This document shows, in pieces, positions 1 through 5,209 of a stretch of 8,381 nucleotides of DNA. Origin of the DNA: Euryarchaeota archaeon UBA4. GTDB lineage: Archaea; Thermoplasmatota; Poseidoniia; Poseidoniales; Thalassarchaeaceae. The notes beneath the pieces are model-generated. The model was not told the DNA's origin. It made no database searches and saw only the letters and a program-made list of their open reading frames with translations. Made by a program: the position numbers and the translations under genes. Location of the stretch: the NCBI GenBank assembly GCA_002497985.1, contig DAFQ01000017.1, positions 26,843 through 35,223 on the forward strand, in the 5' to 3' direction. Each line of letters begins with the position of its first letter. Position 1 is the first letter of the stretch.

Positions 1-796
1 GTGCGATTGGAATCATCAGGTAGTCAGACCCCAACTCAGCACTCGCAGCGGCGATTACCATTGCTGCTATGATTGAGCCGACGAACGACTCGAAGATGTC
101 AGCGCCCATGCCTGCCACGTCACCGACGTTGTCACCGACGTTGTCAGCGATGACACCTGGATTTCGAGGATCATCCTCGGGGATTCCTGCCTCGACCTTA
201 CCTACTAGATCAGCTCCCACATCAGCAGCCTTGGTGTAGATTCCTCCACCCACACGGGCGAAGAGTGCGATGGACGATGCACCCATTCCAAATCCTGCGA
301 TGTTGCTTACGGAGAGGAACTCAGTTTCTGTGAAGTAGTACATCAGTGAGATTCCGAAAAGCCCCAGTCCTCCGACTGCTAGGCCCATGACGGCCCCTCC
401 GTTGTATGACGTGGTAAGTGCAGCAGCCTGACCTCCGCTAGCTGCGGCCTGTGCGGTCCGGCCGTTCGCGCTTGTTGCCGAGCGCATACCGCTGAATCCA
501 GCAGCAGCACTGCAAAGTGCACCAATGACGAATGCAACCGTGGTCTCCATCCCAAGGTCGTCATTGTAGTTTCCACCAACGAACAGCAGCGCTGCTACGA
601 CGGCTATGAATACGGACAGCATCCTGTACTCAGCCATCATGAAGGCCATAGCCCCATCCTGGATCCGCTCAGTGATTTTTGCTACTGTCTTGTTCTCAAT
701 CTCAATCGAGTCTACCTTTCTATAGAGCATGAATGCGACGACAAGGCCGAAAAGCCCTGCCACCATTCCATACATTCCTAGTTGTTCTCCGTCCAT
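1..796 (-). CDS. hppA: Membrane-bound proton/sodium-translocating pyrophosphatase, N-terminal part (3' end outside window)
   Basis: This enzyme hydrolyses pyrophosphate and uses the energy to pump H+ or Na+ across the cytoplasmic membrane. Only the first 265 residues are visible; the family is usually about 670-800 residues, so the gene is cut by the window edge and not broken. Helix 1 is at about residues 7-25, with further hydrophobic segments near 58-75, 84-103, 133-155 and 164-180. The family signature follows: IYTKAADVGADLVGKVE (about 186-202), then DDPRNPGVIADNVGDNVGD (about 208-226) and GADIFES (231-237). These carry the acidic residues that bind Mg-pyrophosphate. The ATG at 796 is chosen because AGGT lies 7 bases upstream and a TATA-like box lies about 40 bases upstream. 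The C-terminal residues that separate K+-dependent from K+-independent enzymes are not in the window, so the ion type cannot be called. The identification is essentially certain from the motif block. Confidence 0.97.
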   Translation of the reverse strand, partial: MDGEQLGMYGMVAGLFGLVVAFMLYRKVDSIEIENKTVAKITERIQDGAMAFMMAEYRMLSVFIAVVAALLFVGGNYNDDLGMETTVAFVIGALCSAAAGFSGMRSATSANGRTAQAAASGGQAAALTTSYNGGAVMGLAVGGLGLFGISLMYYFTETEFLSVSNIAGFGMGASSIALFARVGGGIYTKAADVGADLVGKVEAGIPEDDPRNPGVIADNVGDNVGDVAGMGADIFESFVGSIIAAMVIAAASAELGSDYLMIPIA

Positions 797-843
797 AATA
801 TCAACCTGTTTCGGCCCGCGGACAAAAGTCCCACTTATAATCC
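797..843 (-). promoter_or_regulatory. Probable archaeal promoter and ribosome binding site of hppA
   Basis: Read on the minus strand, GATTATAAG (core TTATAA at 835-840) is a good archaeal TATA-box candidate. A start of transcription about 25 bases downstream would fall near 812 and leave a leader of about 15 bases. That leader holds AGGTTGAT at 800-807, a Shine-Dalgarno-like sequence ending a few bases before the ATG. The box lies outside any coding region. Assignment is by position and consensus only. Confidence 0.55.
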
Positions 844-856
844 AAGTCATAGAAAC

Positions 857-871
857 CGCCCCAAAGGGGCG
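857..871 (-). terminator. GC-rich hairpin after the amidotransferase gene, possible terminator
   Basis: A perfect 6-bp inverted repeat (CGCCCC, 3-base loop, GGGGCG) begins 2 bases after the amidotransferase stop codon. On the minus strand it is followed by GTTTCT. It sits between that stop and the hppA TATA-like box, where a terminator or transcript-stabilising hairpin would insulate the two genes. The T-run is short, and archaeal termination relies mainly on U-tracts, so the role is uncertain; the hairpin itself is plain in the sequence. Confidence 0.45.
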
Positions 872-873
872 AC

Positions 874-1776
874 CTACCTTCGATGGTTCAGTACCACGTC
901 CCCGAAAGCCTCGAGTACGCCAGCTCCATCATGTTCCCTTTGGAAGGCCAACATTTCCTCTTCGCTAATATGCCCCCATCCGAAAGAGCGCTCGATCCTA
1001 TCCTTGGCGGCCTCGGGGTGGAATTGTAGGCCCCATGCCGGCAATTTCTTGCCGTCTTCCCCAATAACCCTGACTGCAGTGACGGTATTGTGCTCGGCAG
1101 AGCCAAGCAACTCGCAACACTCTGGTACGGTGATGACATGGTCCTGGTGAGAGTAGAGAACCACCGGCCCATCGCCCCTTTCTTTCCTCAATCCAAACAA
1201 CTCGTCCTCTAGCCCGGCTTCATTTAGGGACAAGTCCCAAACACCGCTAGACATGGTTTCTGCTCTTGTCACTTCTGAACCAAGAGATTTGCACAGCAAC
1301 TGGTGCCCGAAGCAAATTCCCAATGTGGGGGTTCCCGAATTGGAAGCCACTCTCATTAGCGATGCCGAAGAATCCATCCAACCCTCCCACATGGTCACGT
1401 TCCTGCGAGATCCAGAGCAGACAACTGCGTCAACATCGACATTATCGAGCCATTTGCCCATTTCTTCATCATTTATCTCCAGGGGAAGTGCAATTCTCGA
1501 GAAACTGGCCAAGTTGCCATTCATGCCGACTTCGCATTTTTCCCAGAAGCCATAGTCATGATCCCAGTGCGGAACGTCATTTTCTGTCAGAAAGACAATG
1601 CCCTCCCTAGCTGCCCTCCTGCCCGAATCAGCAGACTGCATCTGTGGAGTTACAAGGAGTACTTCCACATCCCCATGTCTGGCAATGGGGTCGACTACCT
1701 CCTGGTTGCCCCCATGGCCGAACTCCGATCTTTCCACGAGTAGATCGAGGATTAGGACTCTGAATGCGTCGCCCAT
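874..1776 (-). CDS. Stand-alone class I glutamine amidotransferase (GMP synthase GATase-like)
   Basis: A 300-residue protein with a class I (triad) glutamine amidotransferase domain, which hydrolyses glutamine and passes the ammonia to a synthase partner. The nucleophile elbow GICFGHQLL gives Cys155, and FHPEA gives His253 and Glu255, so the Cys-His-Glu triad is complete. The N-terminal half is longer than a minimal GATase (about 190 residues) and carries a region rich in Asp and Trp at about 60-110; the C-terminus adds about 45 residues beyond the triad. No synthase domain is fused or adjacent, so the acceptor is unknown. Stand-alone proteins of this kind are usually labelled GMP synthase-like. 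The ATG at 1776 is preferred over a further in-frame start at 1902, because the extra 42 residues would overlap the divergent Nfu gene and look like non-coding translation. No clear Shine-Dalgarno precedes it, which suits a leaderless mRNA. Confidence 0.85.
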   Translation of the reverse strand: MGDAFRVLILDLLVERSEFGHGGNQEVVDPIARHGDVEVLLVTPQMQSADSGRRAAREGIVFLTENDVPHWDHDYGFWEKCEVGMNGNLASFSRIALPLEINDEEMGKWLDNVDVDAVVCSGSRRNVTMWEGWMDSSASLMRVASNSGTPTLGICFGHQLLCKSLGSEVTRAETMSSGVWDLSLNEAGLEDELFGLRKERGDGPVVLYSHQDHVITVPECCELLGSAEHNTVTAVRVIGEDGKKLPAWGLQFHPEAAKDRIERSFGWGHISEEEMLAFQREHDGAGVLEAFGDVVLNHRR

Positions 1777-1839
1777 GCCTGTCGGAAGGGGCGATTGTTT
1801 GAAAGCCCCCCGCTTACACAGGGGTTCGGGGGCGGCATC
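1777..1839. promoter_or_regulatory. Divergent promoter region between amidotransferase and Nfu genes
   Basis: This 63-bp spacer must hold the promoters of both divergent genes. The only AT-rich patch is ATTGTTTGAAA at 1794-1804. It lies about 23 bases upstream of the amidotransferase ATG, where a TATA box for a leaderless transcript would be, and about 40 bases upstream of the Nfu ATG. The patch is framed by an inverted repeat, GGGGC (1788-1792) and GCCCC (1805-1809). A shared bidirectional box or an operator is possible, but the match to the TATA consensus is weak. Confidence 0.35.
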
Positions 1840-2124
1840 ATGGTGGACAAGCAAGTCATTCTCGACTCTGTCGGACCTGTTCAGGCGGTATTGGATGCCC
1901 ATGACGGTGTTGTCAACGTCATCGACACCACGGATGGGATCATTTCCATATCCCTGGAGGGTGGTTGCACGGGCTGCAGTGCAACACCTATGACGGCCAT
2001 GCAGATTTACTACTCGCTAATGAAATTGGACGATGTCAATGACGTCATTTTCGTCAATGGAGAACTTCCTGCATACATGAGGGCATTCATTGACAACAAG
2101 ATTGGGGGAGAAGGAACCCAGTAA
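1840..2124 (+). CDS. Nfu-type Fe-S cluster scaffold (NifU C-terminal domain protein)
   Basis: A 94-residue protein made almost only of the NifU C-terminal (Nfu) domain, which binds a [4Fe-4S] cluster between subunits and delivers it to target proteins. The domain core is visible as an alpha helix (about 5-20), the strand pair VVNVIDTTDGIISISLEGG (24-42) and the loop CTGCSATPMT, with the cluster-ligand Cys43 and Cys46 in the expected CxxC. The length is typical of single-domain Nfu proteins in archaea and bacteria. The ATG at 1840 is chosen over an in-frame TTG at 1795: the preceding 15 codons lie in the divergent promoter spacer and do not resemble the domain. The stop abuts the stop of the convergent membrane-protein gene. 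No other Fe-S assembly genes are in the window. Confidence 0.9.
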   Translation: MVDKQVILDSVGPVQAVLDAHDGVVNVIDTTDGIISISLEGGCTGCSATPMTAMQIYYSLMKLDDVNDVIFVNGELPAYMRAFIDNKIGGEGTQ

Positions 2125-2463
2125 CTACTCCTCTTCGCGTCGCATTTTCATTATCTTGTGCGGATTTGTTTCTCCTTGCACATCCTTTCCTTTCAGATTA
2201 AGTGTGGCGGAAATGGCCACAATTACAGCTACCAGGGCCATAGGAAGGGCCATTGAACCAGATCCCCATAGTTCCCCTCCCATAGAATTCAGAAGAATCA
2301 GCATTATCGCTGATGTAATACAGAGAGTGGCTATTGCTCTTTGAGCAGCTACCTCGCCCCTCTCACTTCTCGCGAAGGTCCCGATTGACATCCAAAGAAG
2401 CGTGGCCACCCCGCAGAAGCTCACCGAAGCGGTCTCCAATATCCCAACAACCCCGAGGGCCAT
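2125..2463 (-). CDS. Small integral membrane protein, three predicted helices, unknown function
   Basis: I do not recognise a family. The 112-residue protein has a moderately hydrophobic N-terminal segment (about 4-29) and two clear transmembrane segments (about 42-60 and 70-89). It ends in a charged cytoplasmic-type tail rich in Lys, Arg and Glu (91-112). A basic and acidic loop (ARSERGE, 31-37) separates the first two helices. The ATG at 2463 is the first in frame; GGATGGTG just upstream is at best a weak ribosome binding site. The gene is convergent with the Nfu gene, with no base between the stop codons, and divergent from the operon starting near 2561. Coding character is supported by the clean alternation of hydrophobic segments and by the fit to its neighbours. 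Confidence 0.75.
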   Translation of the reverse strand: MALGVVGILETASVSFCGVATLLWMSIGTFARSERGEVAAQRAIATLCITSAIMLILLNSMGGELWGSGSMALPMALVAVIVAISATLNLKGKDVQGETNPHKIMKMRREEE

Positions 2464-2560
2464 GCACCATCCCAGAGGGTACCCACTTGAGAGGATTGGG
2501 CTGGATCAACTCTAATTGATACTGACGAACCTTCATCTGATGGTCCAATCTGGAAGCGTC
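2464..2560. promoter_or_regulatory. Divergent spacer with small inverted repeats, probable promoter region
   Basis: This 97-bp non-coding spacer separates two divergent genes and must drive both. It contains the palindrome GGGTACCC (2477-2484) and an inverted repeat ATCAA-N6-TTGAT (2505-2520) around an AT-rich core, a plausible operator or promoter element. No strong TATA consensus is visible. GGAAG at 2552-2556 lies a few bases before the ATG at 2561 and supports that start for the plus-strand gene. Confidence 0.35.
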
Positions 2561-2767
2561 ATGGGAGTGATGCGCGGGCTCATACTCGCTGCAATTGCGT
2601 TTCTACCAGCCGTTTTCTTGGGCCTACTGGCATATATTGTGATGGGGGGCGAGACGAACTCCACTAATCCATCGGATTTCATGTTCCTGCCTTGCTACGG
2701 AGTCCCCTTTCTGTTCATCGGCGCCGCATTCATCCTAGGGATGAGGGAAGACGCGGAGGTCGAGTGA
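2561..2767 (+). CDS. Small two-helix membrane protein, unknown function
   Basis: A 68-residue hydrophobic protein with two transmembrane segments, about residues 5-28 and 42-59. They are joined by a polar loop rich in Asn, Ser and Thr, and followed by the acidic tail MREDAEVE. I do not recognise a family. The start at 2561 is chosen because GGAAG precedes it; in-frame alternatives are ATG 2540 (7 residues longer), ATG 2570 and TTG 2516. Its TGA overlaps the endonuclease III ATG by one base (TGATG), which indicates translational coupling. It is therefore probably the first gene of the operon-like run. A role linked to the downstream repair and peroxide genes is possible only by association. 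Confidence 0.65.
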   Translation: MGVMRGLILAAIAFLPAVFLGLLAYIVMGGETNSTNPSDFMFLPCYGVPFLFIGAAFILGMREDAEVE

Positions 2768-3417
2768 TGAAACGGTCGGAAAAGGCCGCTCTCATTGGTG
2801 AAATGCTAGATGAGATGTACCCAGAGACCCCGATACCCCTTGACCATGTTGACCCATACACGCTCTTAGTTGCGGTGATGCTTTCTGCTCAGACAACTGA
2901 CAAGAAGGTAAACGAGGTTACTCCCGGACTTTTCTCAGCTGCTAGCACGCCGCAGGAAATGATGAAACTAGATGTCGATGATATTCACCAACTAATTCGG
3001 CAGATAGGACTCGCCCCAACAAAGGCACGAAACCTCAGTAGGATGGCCCAACAAATTGTTGAGGGAGGAGGGGAAGTGATCCCCGATTGGGATTTTCTGG
3101 AATCTCTCGCAGGGGTCGGCCACAAAACCGCCAGCGTGGTGATGTCCCAGGCATTCGGGCAACCCGCCTTTCCAGTAGACACACATATTCACCGCCTCGC
3201 CTCAAGATGGGGTCTTTCTGACGGAAGGAGCGTGGAAAAGACGGAGAGGGATCTGAAGGCCGTTTTTCCCAAGGAAACCTGGAATCGAAGGCACTTGCAG
3301 ATAATCTACTTCGGCAGGGAGCATTGCCCAGCTAGGAGACACGATCTCGTTCTGTGTCCAATATGTTCGTGGGCTTCAACAAAGAAGAGGAAGAGGGAGG
3401 AGAAGGCAAGATGGTGA
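2767..3417 (+). CDS. nth: Endonuclease III, DNA glycosylase/AP lyase with atypical Fe-S region
   Basis: A 216-residue base-excision-repair enzyme that removes oxidised pyrimidines from DNA and cleaves the abasic site. The helix-hairpin-helix LAGVGHKTASVV contains the catalytic Lys120, and PVDTHIHRL contains the catalytic Asp138. Both fall at the same numbers as in Escherichia coli Nth, so the alignment is almost gap-free. LSAQTTDKKVNEVTP (40-54) is the family's N-terminal signature. The C-terminal cluster loop is unusual. Where E. coli has four cysteines at 187, 194, 197 and 203, this protein has Cys187, Leu194, Cys197 and Ala203, plus an extra Cys200. It ends in a Lys/Arg-rich tail. The cluster may be lost, altered or ligated otherwise. 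The ATG at 2767 is preferred to an upstream in-frame start because it overlaps the previous stop as TGATG and matches the family's start. Confidence 0.95.
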   Translation: MKRSEKAALIGEMLDEMYPETPIPLDHVDPYTLLVAVMLSAQTTDKKVNEVTPGLFSAASTPQEMMKLDVDDIHQLIRQIGLAPTKARNLSRMAQQIVEGGGEVIPDWDFLESLAGVGHKTASVVMSQAFGQPAFPVDTHIHRLASRWGLSDGRSVEKTERDLKAVFPKETWNRRHLQIIYFGREHCPARRHDLVLCPICSWASTKKRKREEKARW

Positions 3418-3983
3418 AGGAGGTATTCAGGGGGAGGATATTGTCTTCTTCATTCGAGAGCGGAGATCGGATAGTGGTAGGGGACTGGGAAGATTCCCCC
3501 TTGGGGAGCTTCACCAATGTCATGTGGGCCGATTCAGATGGAAATAGGACACTACTCTCACCTTCCAGCGAACATTCTGAATACGTATCATCGCTCTATT
3601 CATTCGAAAATGTCAAAGTGGTCCCAGTCTCAGTGGAGAGGGGGTCCCGAACAATATCTGTGAATGCCGACGAACTATCCGTTTCAATGTCATGGGGACT
3701 ATCATTCCCCTTGATGTTCCCCAGGCCCTTGTGGTTTATCTCGACAGTTGAGAACTTCTTCGCGAGGGTACTCTTTGGAACGAGAACTCATGGCTTTGCC
3801 AATGATGGTAGTGAGGAATGGTACTCCGTACGCGGTATCGCGTGGCTGAATGGGGCGACAGCAACACTATCGGGAGAGGAAGCAGGAAAAATGTCGAGGC
3901 GAACCAACACTGCATGTTTCGGATTTAGTGAGCCCCCAACAAGGCCTGCAGCCATCGTGCTATCTTCAATAATCGAGAAGTAA
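3411..3983 (+). CDS. Conserved hypothetical protein, resembling an actinobacterial family
   Basis: A 190-residue protein of unknown function with no signal peptide. One moderately hydrophobic stretch (about 95-111) may be a buried strand or a weak membrane contact. Its pattern is a beta-rich start, IVVGDWEDSPLGSFTNVMWA (21-40), then a DG turn, LLSPSSEHSEYV (48-59), and YSFENVKVVPV (63-73). Later come FGTRTHGFANDGSEEWY (122-138) and the ending GFSEPPTRPA (171-180). From memory this order resembles a hypothetical protein family common in Actinobacteria; I cannot verify this here and no function is known to me. The ATG at 3411 is chosen because it follows the strong purine-rich GGAGGAGAAGG and overlaps the endonuclease III stop by 7 bases. 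An earlier in-frame start at 3354 would add 19 residues inside nth. Its place between nth and the peroxiredoxin suggests co-transcription. Confidence 0.8.
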   Translation: MVKEVFRGRILSSSFESGDRIVVGDWEDSPLGSFTNVMWADSDGNRTLLSPSSEHSEYVSSLYSFENVKVVPVSVERGSRTISVNADELSVSMSWGLSFPLMFPRPLWFISTVENFFARVLFGTRTHGFANDGSEEWYSVRGIAWLNGATATLSGEEAGKMSRRTNTACFGFSEPPTRPAAIVLSSIIEK

Positions 3984-4014
3984 AGGTCTTCATGAGGCCC
4001 CCTCTCGGAAAATT

Positions 4015-4497
4015 ATGGCAGAACCAGTAACTCTCTCTGTGGGGGATGAAGCACCAGATTTTGAAGCGACTCTAACCGATGGCTCAACAGCAAGCCTTTC
4101 TGGAATACTATCCACGGGCAGAGGAGTAATTCTGTACTTCTATCCCAGAGACAACACTCCAGGGTGCACTGTCCAGGCTTGTGATTTCAGAGACAACTTC
4201 GAGAAGTTGGATGAAAACAAGTGGGTTGTACTGGGCGTCTCCACCGATTCCGCTTCTTCACATGAGAAGTTCATCTCAAAACACGAACTTCCATTCGACC
4301 TTATAGTGGACGAGGAAGCAGAGCTGCATCAGGCATACGGTACTTGGAGGGAGAAGAACATGTATGGTAAGACGTACATGGGGACTCTCAGGTCAACTTT
4401 CGCAATAGGCGTAGATGGCAAAATAGAATGGGCAGGATACAAAGTAAGGACGAAGGGCCATGTTGAGAGCCTCATGGAAGAGTTGGGGATGGTGTGA
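4015..4497 (+). CDS. bcp: Peroxiredoxin, PrxQ/BCP type (thiol-dependent peroxidase)
   Basis: A 160-residue cytoplasmic peroxiredoxin that reduces hydrogen peroxide and organic hydroperoxides with thiols. The active site FYPRDNTPGCTVQACDFRD (42-60) gives the peroxidatic Cys51, with Thr48 and Pro49 in the usual positions. The resolving Cys56 lies five residues later, which defines the PrxQ/BCP subgroup with an intramolecular disulfide. The conserved active-site Arg is Arg126 in LRSTFAI. GDEAPDF near the N-terminus and the length are typical. The ATG at 4015 is the only sensible start, since in-frame stops lie shortly upstream. A 31-bp gap separates it from the preceding gene, the largest gap in the run, so a private promoter is possible although none is clear. 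Its reductant, normally thioredoxin or a similar protein, is not encoded here. Confidence 0.96.
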   Translation: MAEPVTLSVGDEAPDFEATLTDGSTASLSGILSTGRGVILYFYPRDNTPGCTVQACDFRDNFEKLDENKWVVLGVSTDSASSHEKFISKHELPFDLIVDEEAELHQAYGTWREKNMYGKTYMGTLRSTFAIGVDGKIEWAGYKVRTKGHVESLMEELGMV

Positions 4498-4500
4498 GCG

Positions 4501-4728
4501 ATGGATAAAGAAGAACGCCGGGATCTGGTCGCTCTCTTTCTGAGGCGGTGTGTGAAGTACGCCGATGAGTCAATCCGGAGAAAGCAACAGAGGGGAGAAA
4601 GCGAGGAGGATATTTCGAAATGGGTGGCCTATCGGGATTTCACCGCTCATGCCGTCGACGAATTAACATCGGGCGATCTAGACTCGTGGTTGGAGGACGG
4701 CCCTGTCTCCTACGAACCAGAAAACTAG
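4501..4728 (+). CDS. Small acidic soluble protein, unknown function
   Basis: A 75-residue protein with no membrane segment, no recognised domain and one cysteine (Cys17). It appears mostly helical: a first amphipathic helix with several Arg and Lys (about 3-30), then a helix with EEDISKWVAYRDFTAHAVDEL (about 35-55). It ends in an acidic segment with Trp63. The start lies 3 bases after the peroxiredoxin stop, so the two genes are almost certainly co-transcribed and perhaps coupled. The TAG stop overlaps the TAG of the convergent sepF gene on the other strand within CTAG. Coding status is supported by its tight packing and protein-like composition; function is unknown. Confidence 0.7.
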   Translation: MDKEERRDLVALFLRRCVKYADESIRRKQQRGESEEDISKWVAYRDFTAHAVDELTSGDLDSWLEDGPVSYEPEN

Positions 4729-5195
4729 GCTTCTGTGAGCTGGTCCATACCGCCAAGCCCCAACTTGTGCTTGGTCTTGTCGACCCTCATGCCTGCTCCT
4801 GCGACCATTAGCAGGGTGTCGTTGTCATTGATGGCGAATACTGGGAGTCCTAGCCTGGTCGCCATTTCCTGTACCCTCCTTCTGCACACATCCCGTTGAC
4901 TAGGCATATGGACGAGGGAACTCAAATCAACGAGTATCATATTTCCTCCTGCAAGGACTTCAGACATCCCCTCGGTGTGGAGCCTGTGGAGGGTATCCGG
5001 CTTGAGGTAGACCACCTGTCTTTGAGCCTCAGGGGTCATTCTTCTCGTCCTGTCCGACCAGCTCTGCTCATCAAGATAGTGGAAGACGTCCTCTGCCTGA
5101 GGTTCAGGGTCAACTGTCGCCCTCTTCTTAGAAATTCCAGACCCGCTGACCTTTGATGGATCCGGCAATCCAAGTAAGCGGAATAGGTTGGCCAT
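4725..5195 (-). CDS. sepF: SepF-family cell division protein (archaeal FtsZ membrane anchor)
   Basis: A 156-residue protein with the layout of archaeal SepF, which tethers FtsZ to the membrane during cell division. The N-terminus MANLFRLLGLPD suits a short amphipathic membrane-targeting helix. It is followed by a polar linker (about 13-55). The SepF/DUF552 domain (about 60-140) shows a beta strand VVYLKP (61-66), a region corresponding to the shuffling helix, the strand NMILVDLSSL (85-94), a basic helix RDVCRRRVQEMATRLGL (101-117), and the closing strands PVFAINDNDTLLMVAGAGMRV (118-138). Identification rests on this order and spacing, not on a search. FtsZ itself is not in the window. The gene lies 14 bases downstream of the giant surface-protein gene on the same strand, so it is probably translated from the same mRNA. 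No clear Shine-Dalgarno precedes the ATG. Confidence 0.82.
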   Translation of the reverse strand: MANLFRLLGLPDPSKVSGSGISKKRATVDPEPQAEDVFHYLDEQSWSDRTRRMTPEAQRQVVYLKPDTLHRLHTEGMSEVLAGGNMILVDLSSLVHMPSQRDVCRRRVQEMATRLGLPVFAINDNDTLLMVAGAGMRVDKTKHKLGLGGMDQLTEA

Positions 5196-5209
5196 GATGG
5201 CGCCGACGG

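Noticed and set aside
115..150. Tandem repeat of CACCGACGTTGT-like units near the left edge
   Set aside because: It simply encodes the conserved pyrophosphatase motif NVGDNVGDV, so the repeat is explained by protein constraint.
1777..1902. N-terminal extension of the amidotransferase gene up to a start at 1902
   Set aside because: The added 42 residues overlap the divergent Nfu coding region, look unlike a folded domain, and would leave no room for the divergent promoters.
782..1993. Several open frames on the plus strand opposite the amidotransferase gene
   Set aside because: They have atypical composition (Ser, Pro, His, Arg and Cys rich), no domain features, and lie fully antisense to a gene with an intact catalytic triad.
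2477..2484. Palindrome GGGTACCC as a regulatory site
   Set aside because: An 8-bp palindrome alone is expected by chance and has no extended symmetry. It is mentioned in the spacer entry but not treated as a separate element.
2692..2766. Earlier start for endonuclease III
   Set aside because: It would run inside the preceding membrane-protein gene and add an Arg-rich, non-homologous segment. The ATG at 2767 overlaps the stop as TGATG and restores exact E. coli numbering of the catalytic residues.
3354..3410. Earlier start for the 190-residue hypothetical protein
   Set aside because: The extra residues are a frame-shifted reading of the end of nth, and a strong purine-rich ribosome binding site precedes the ATG at 3411.
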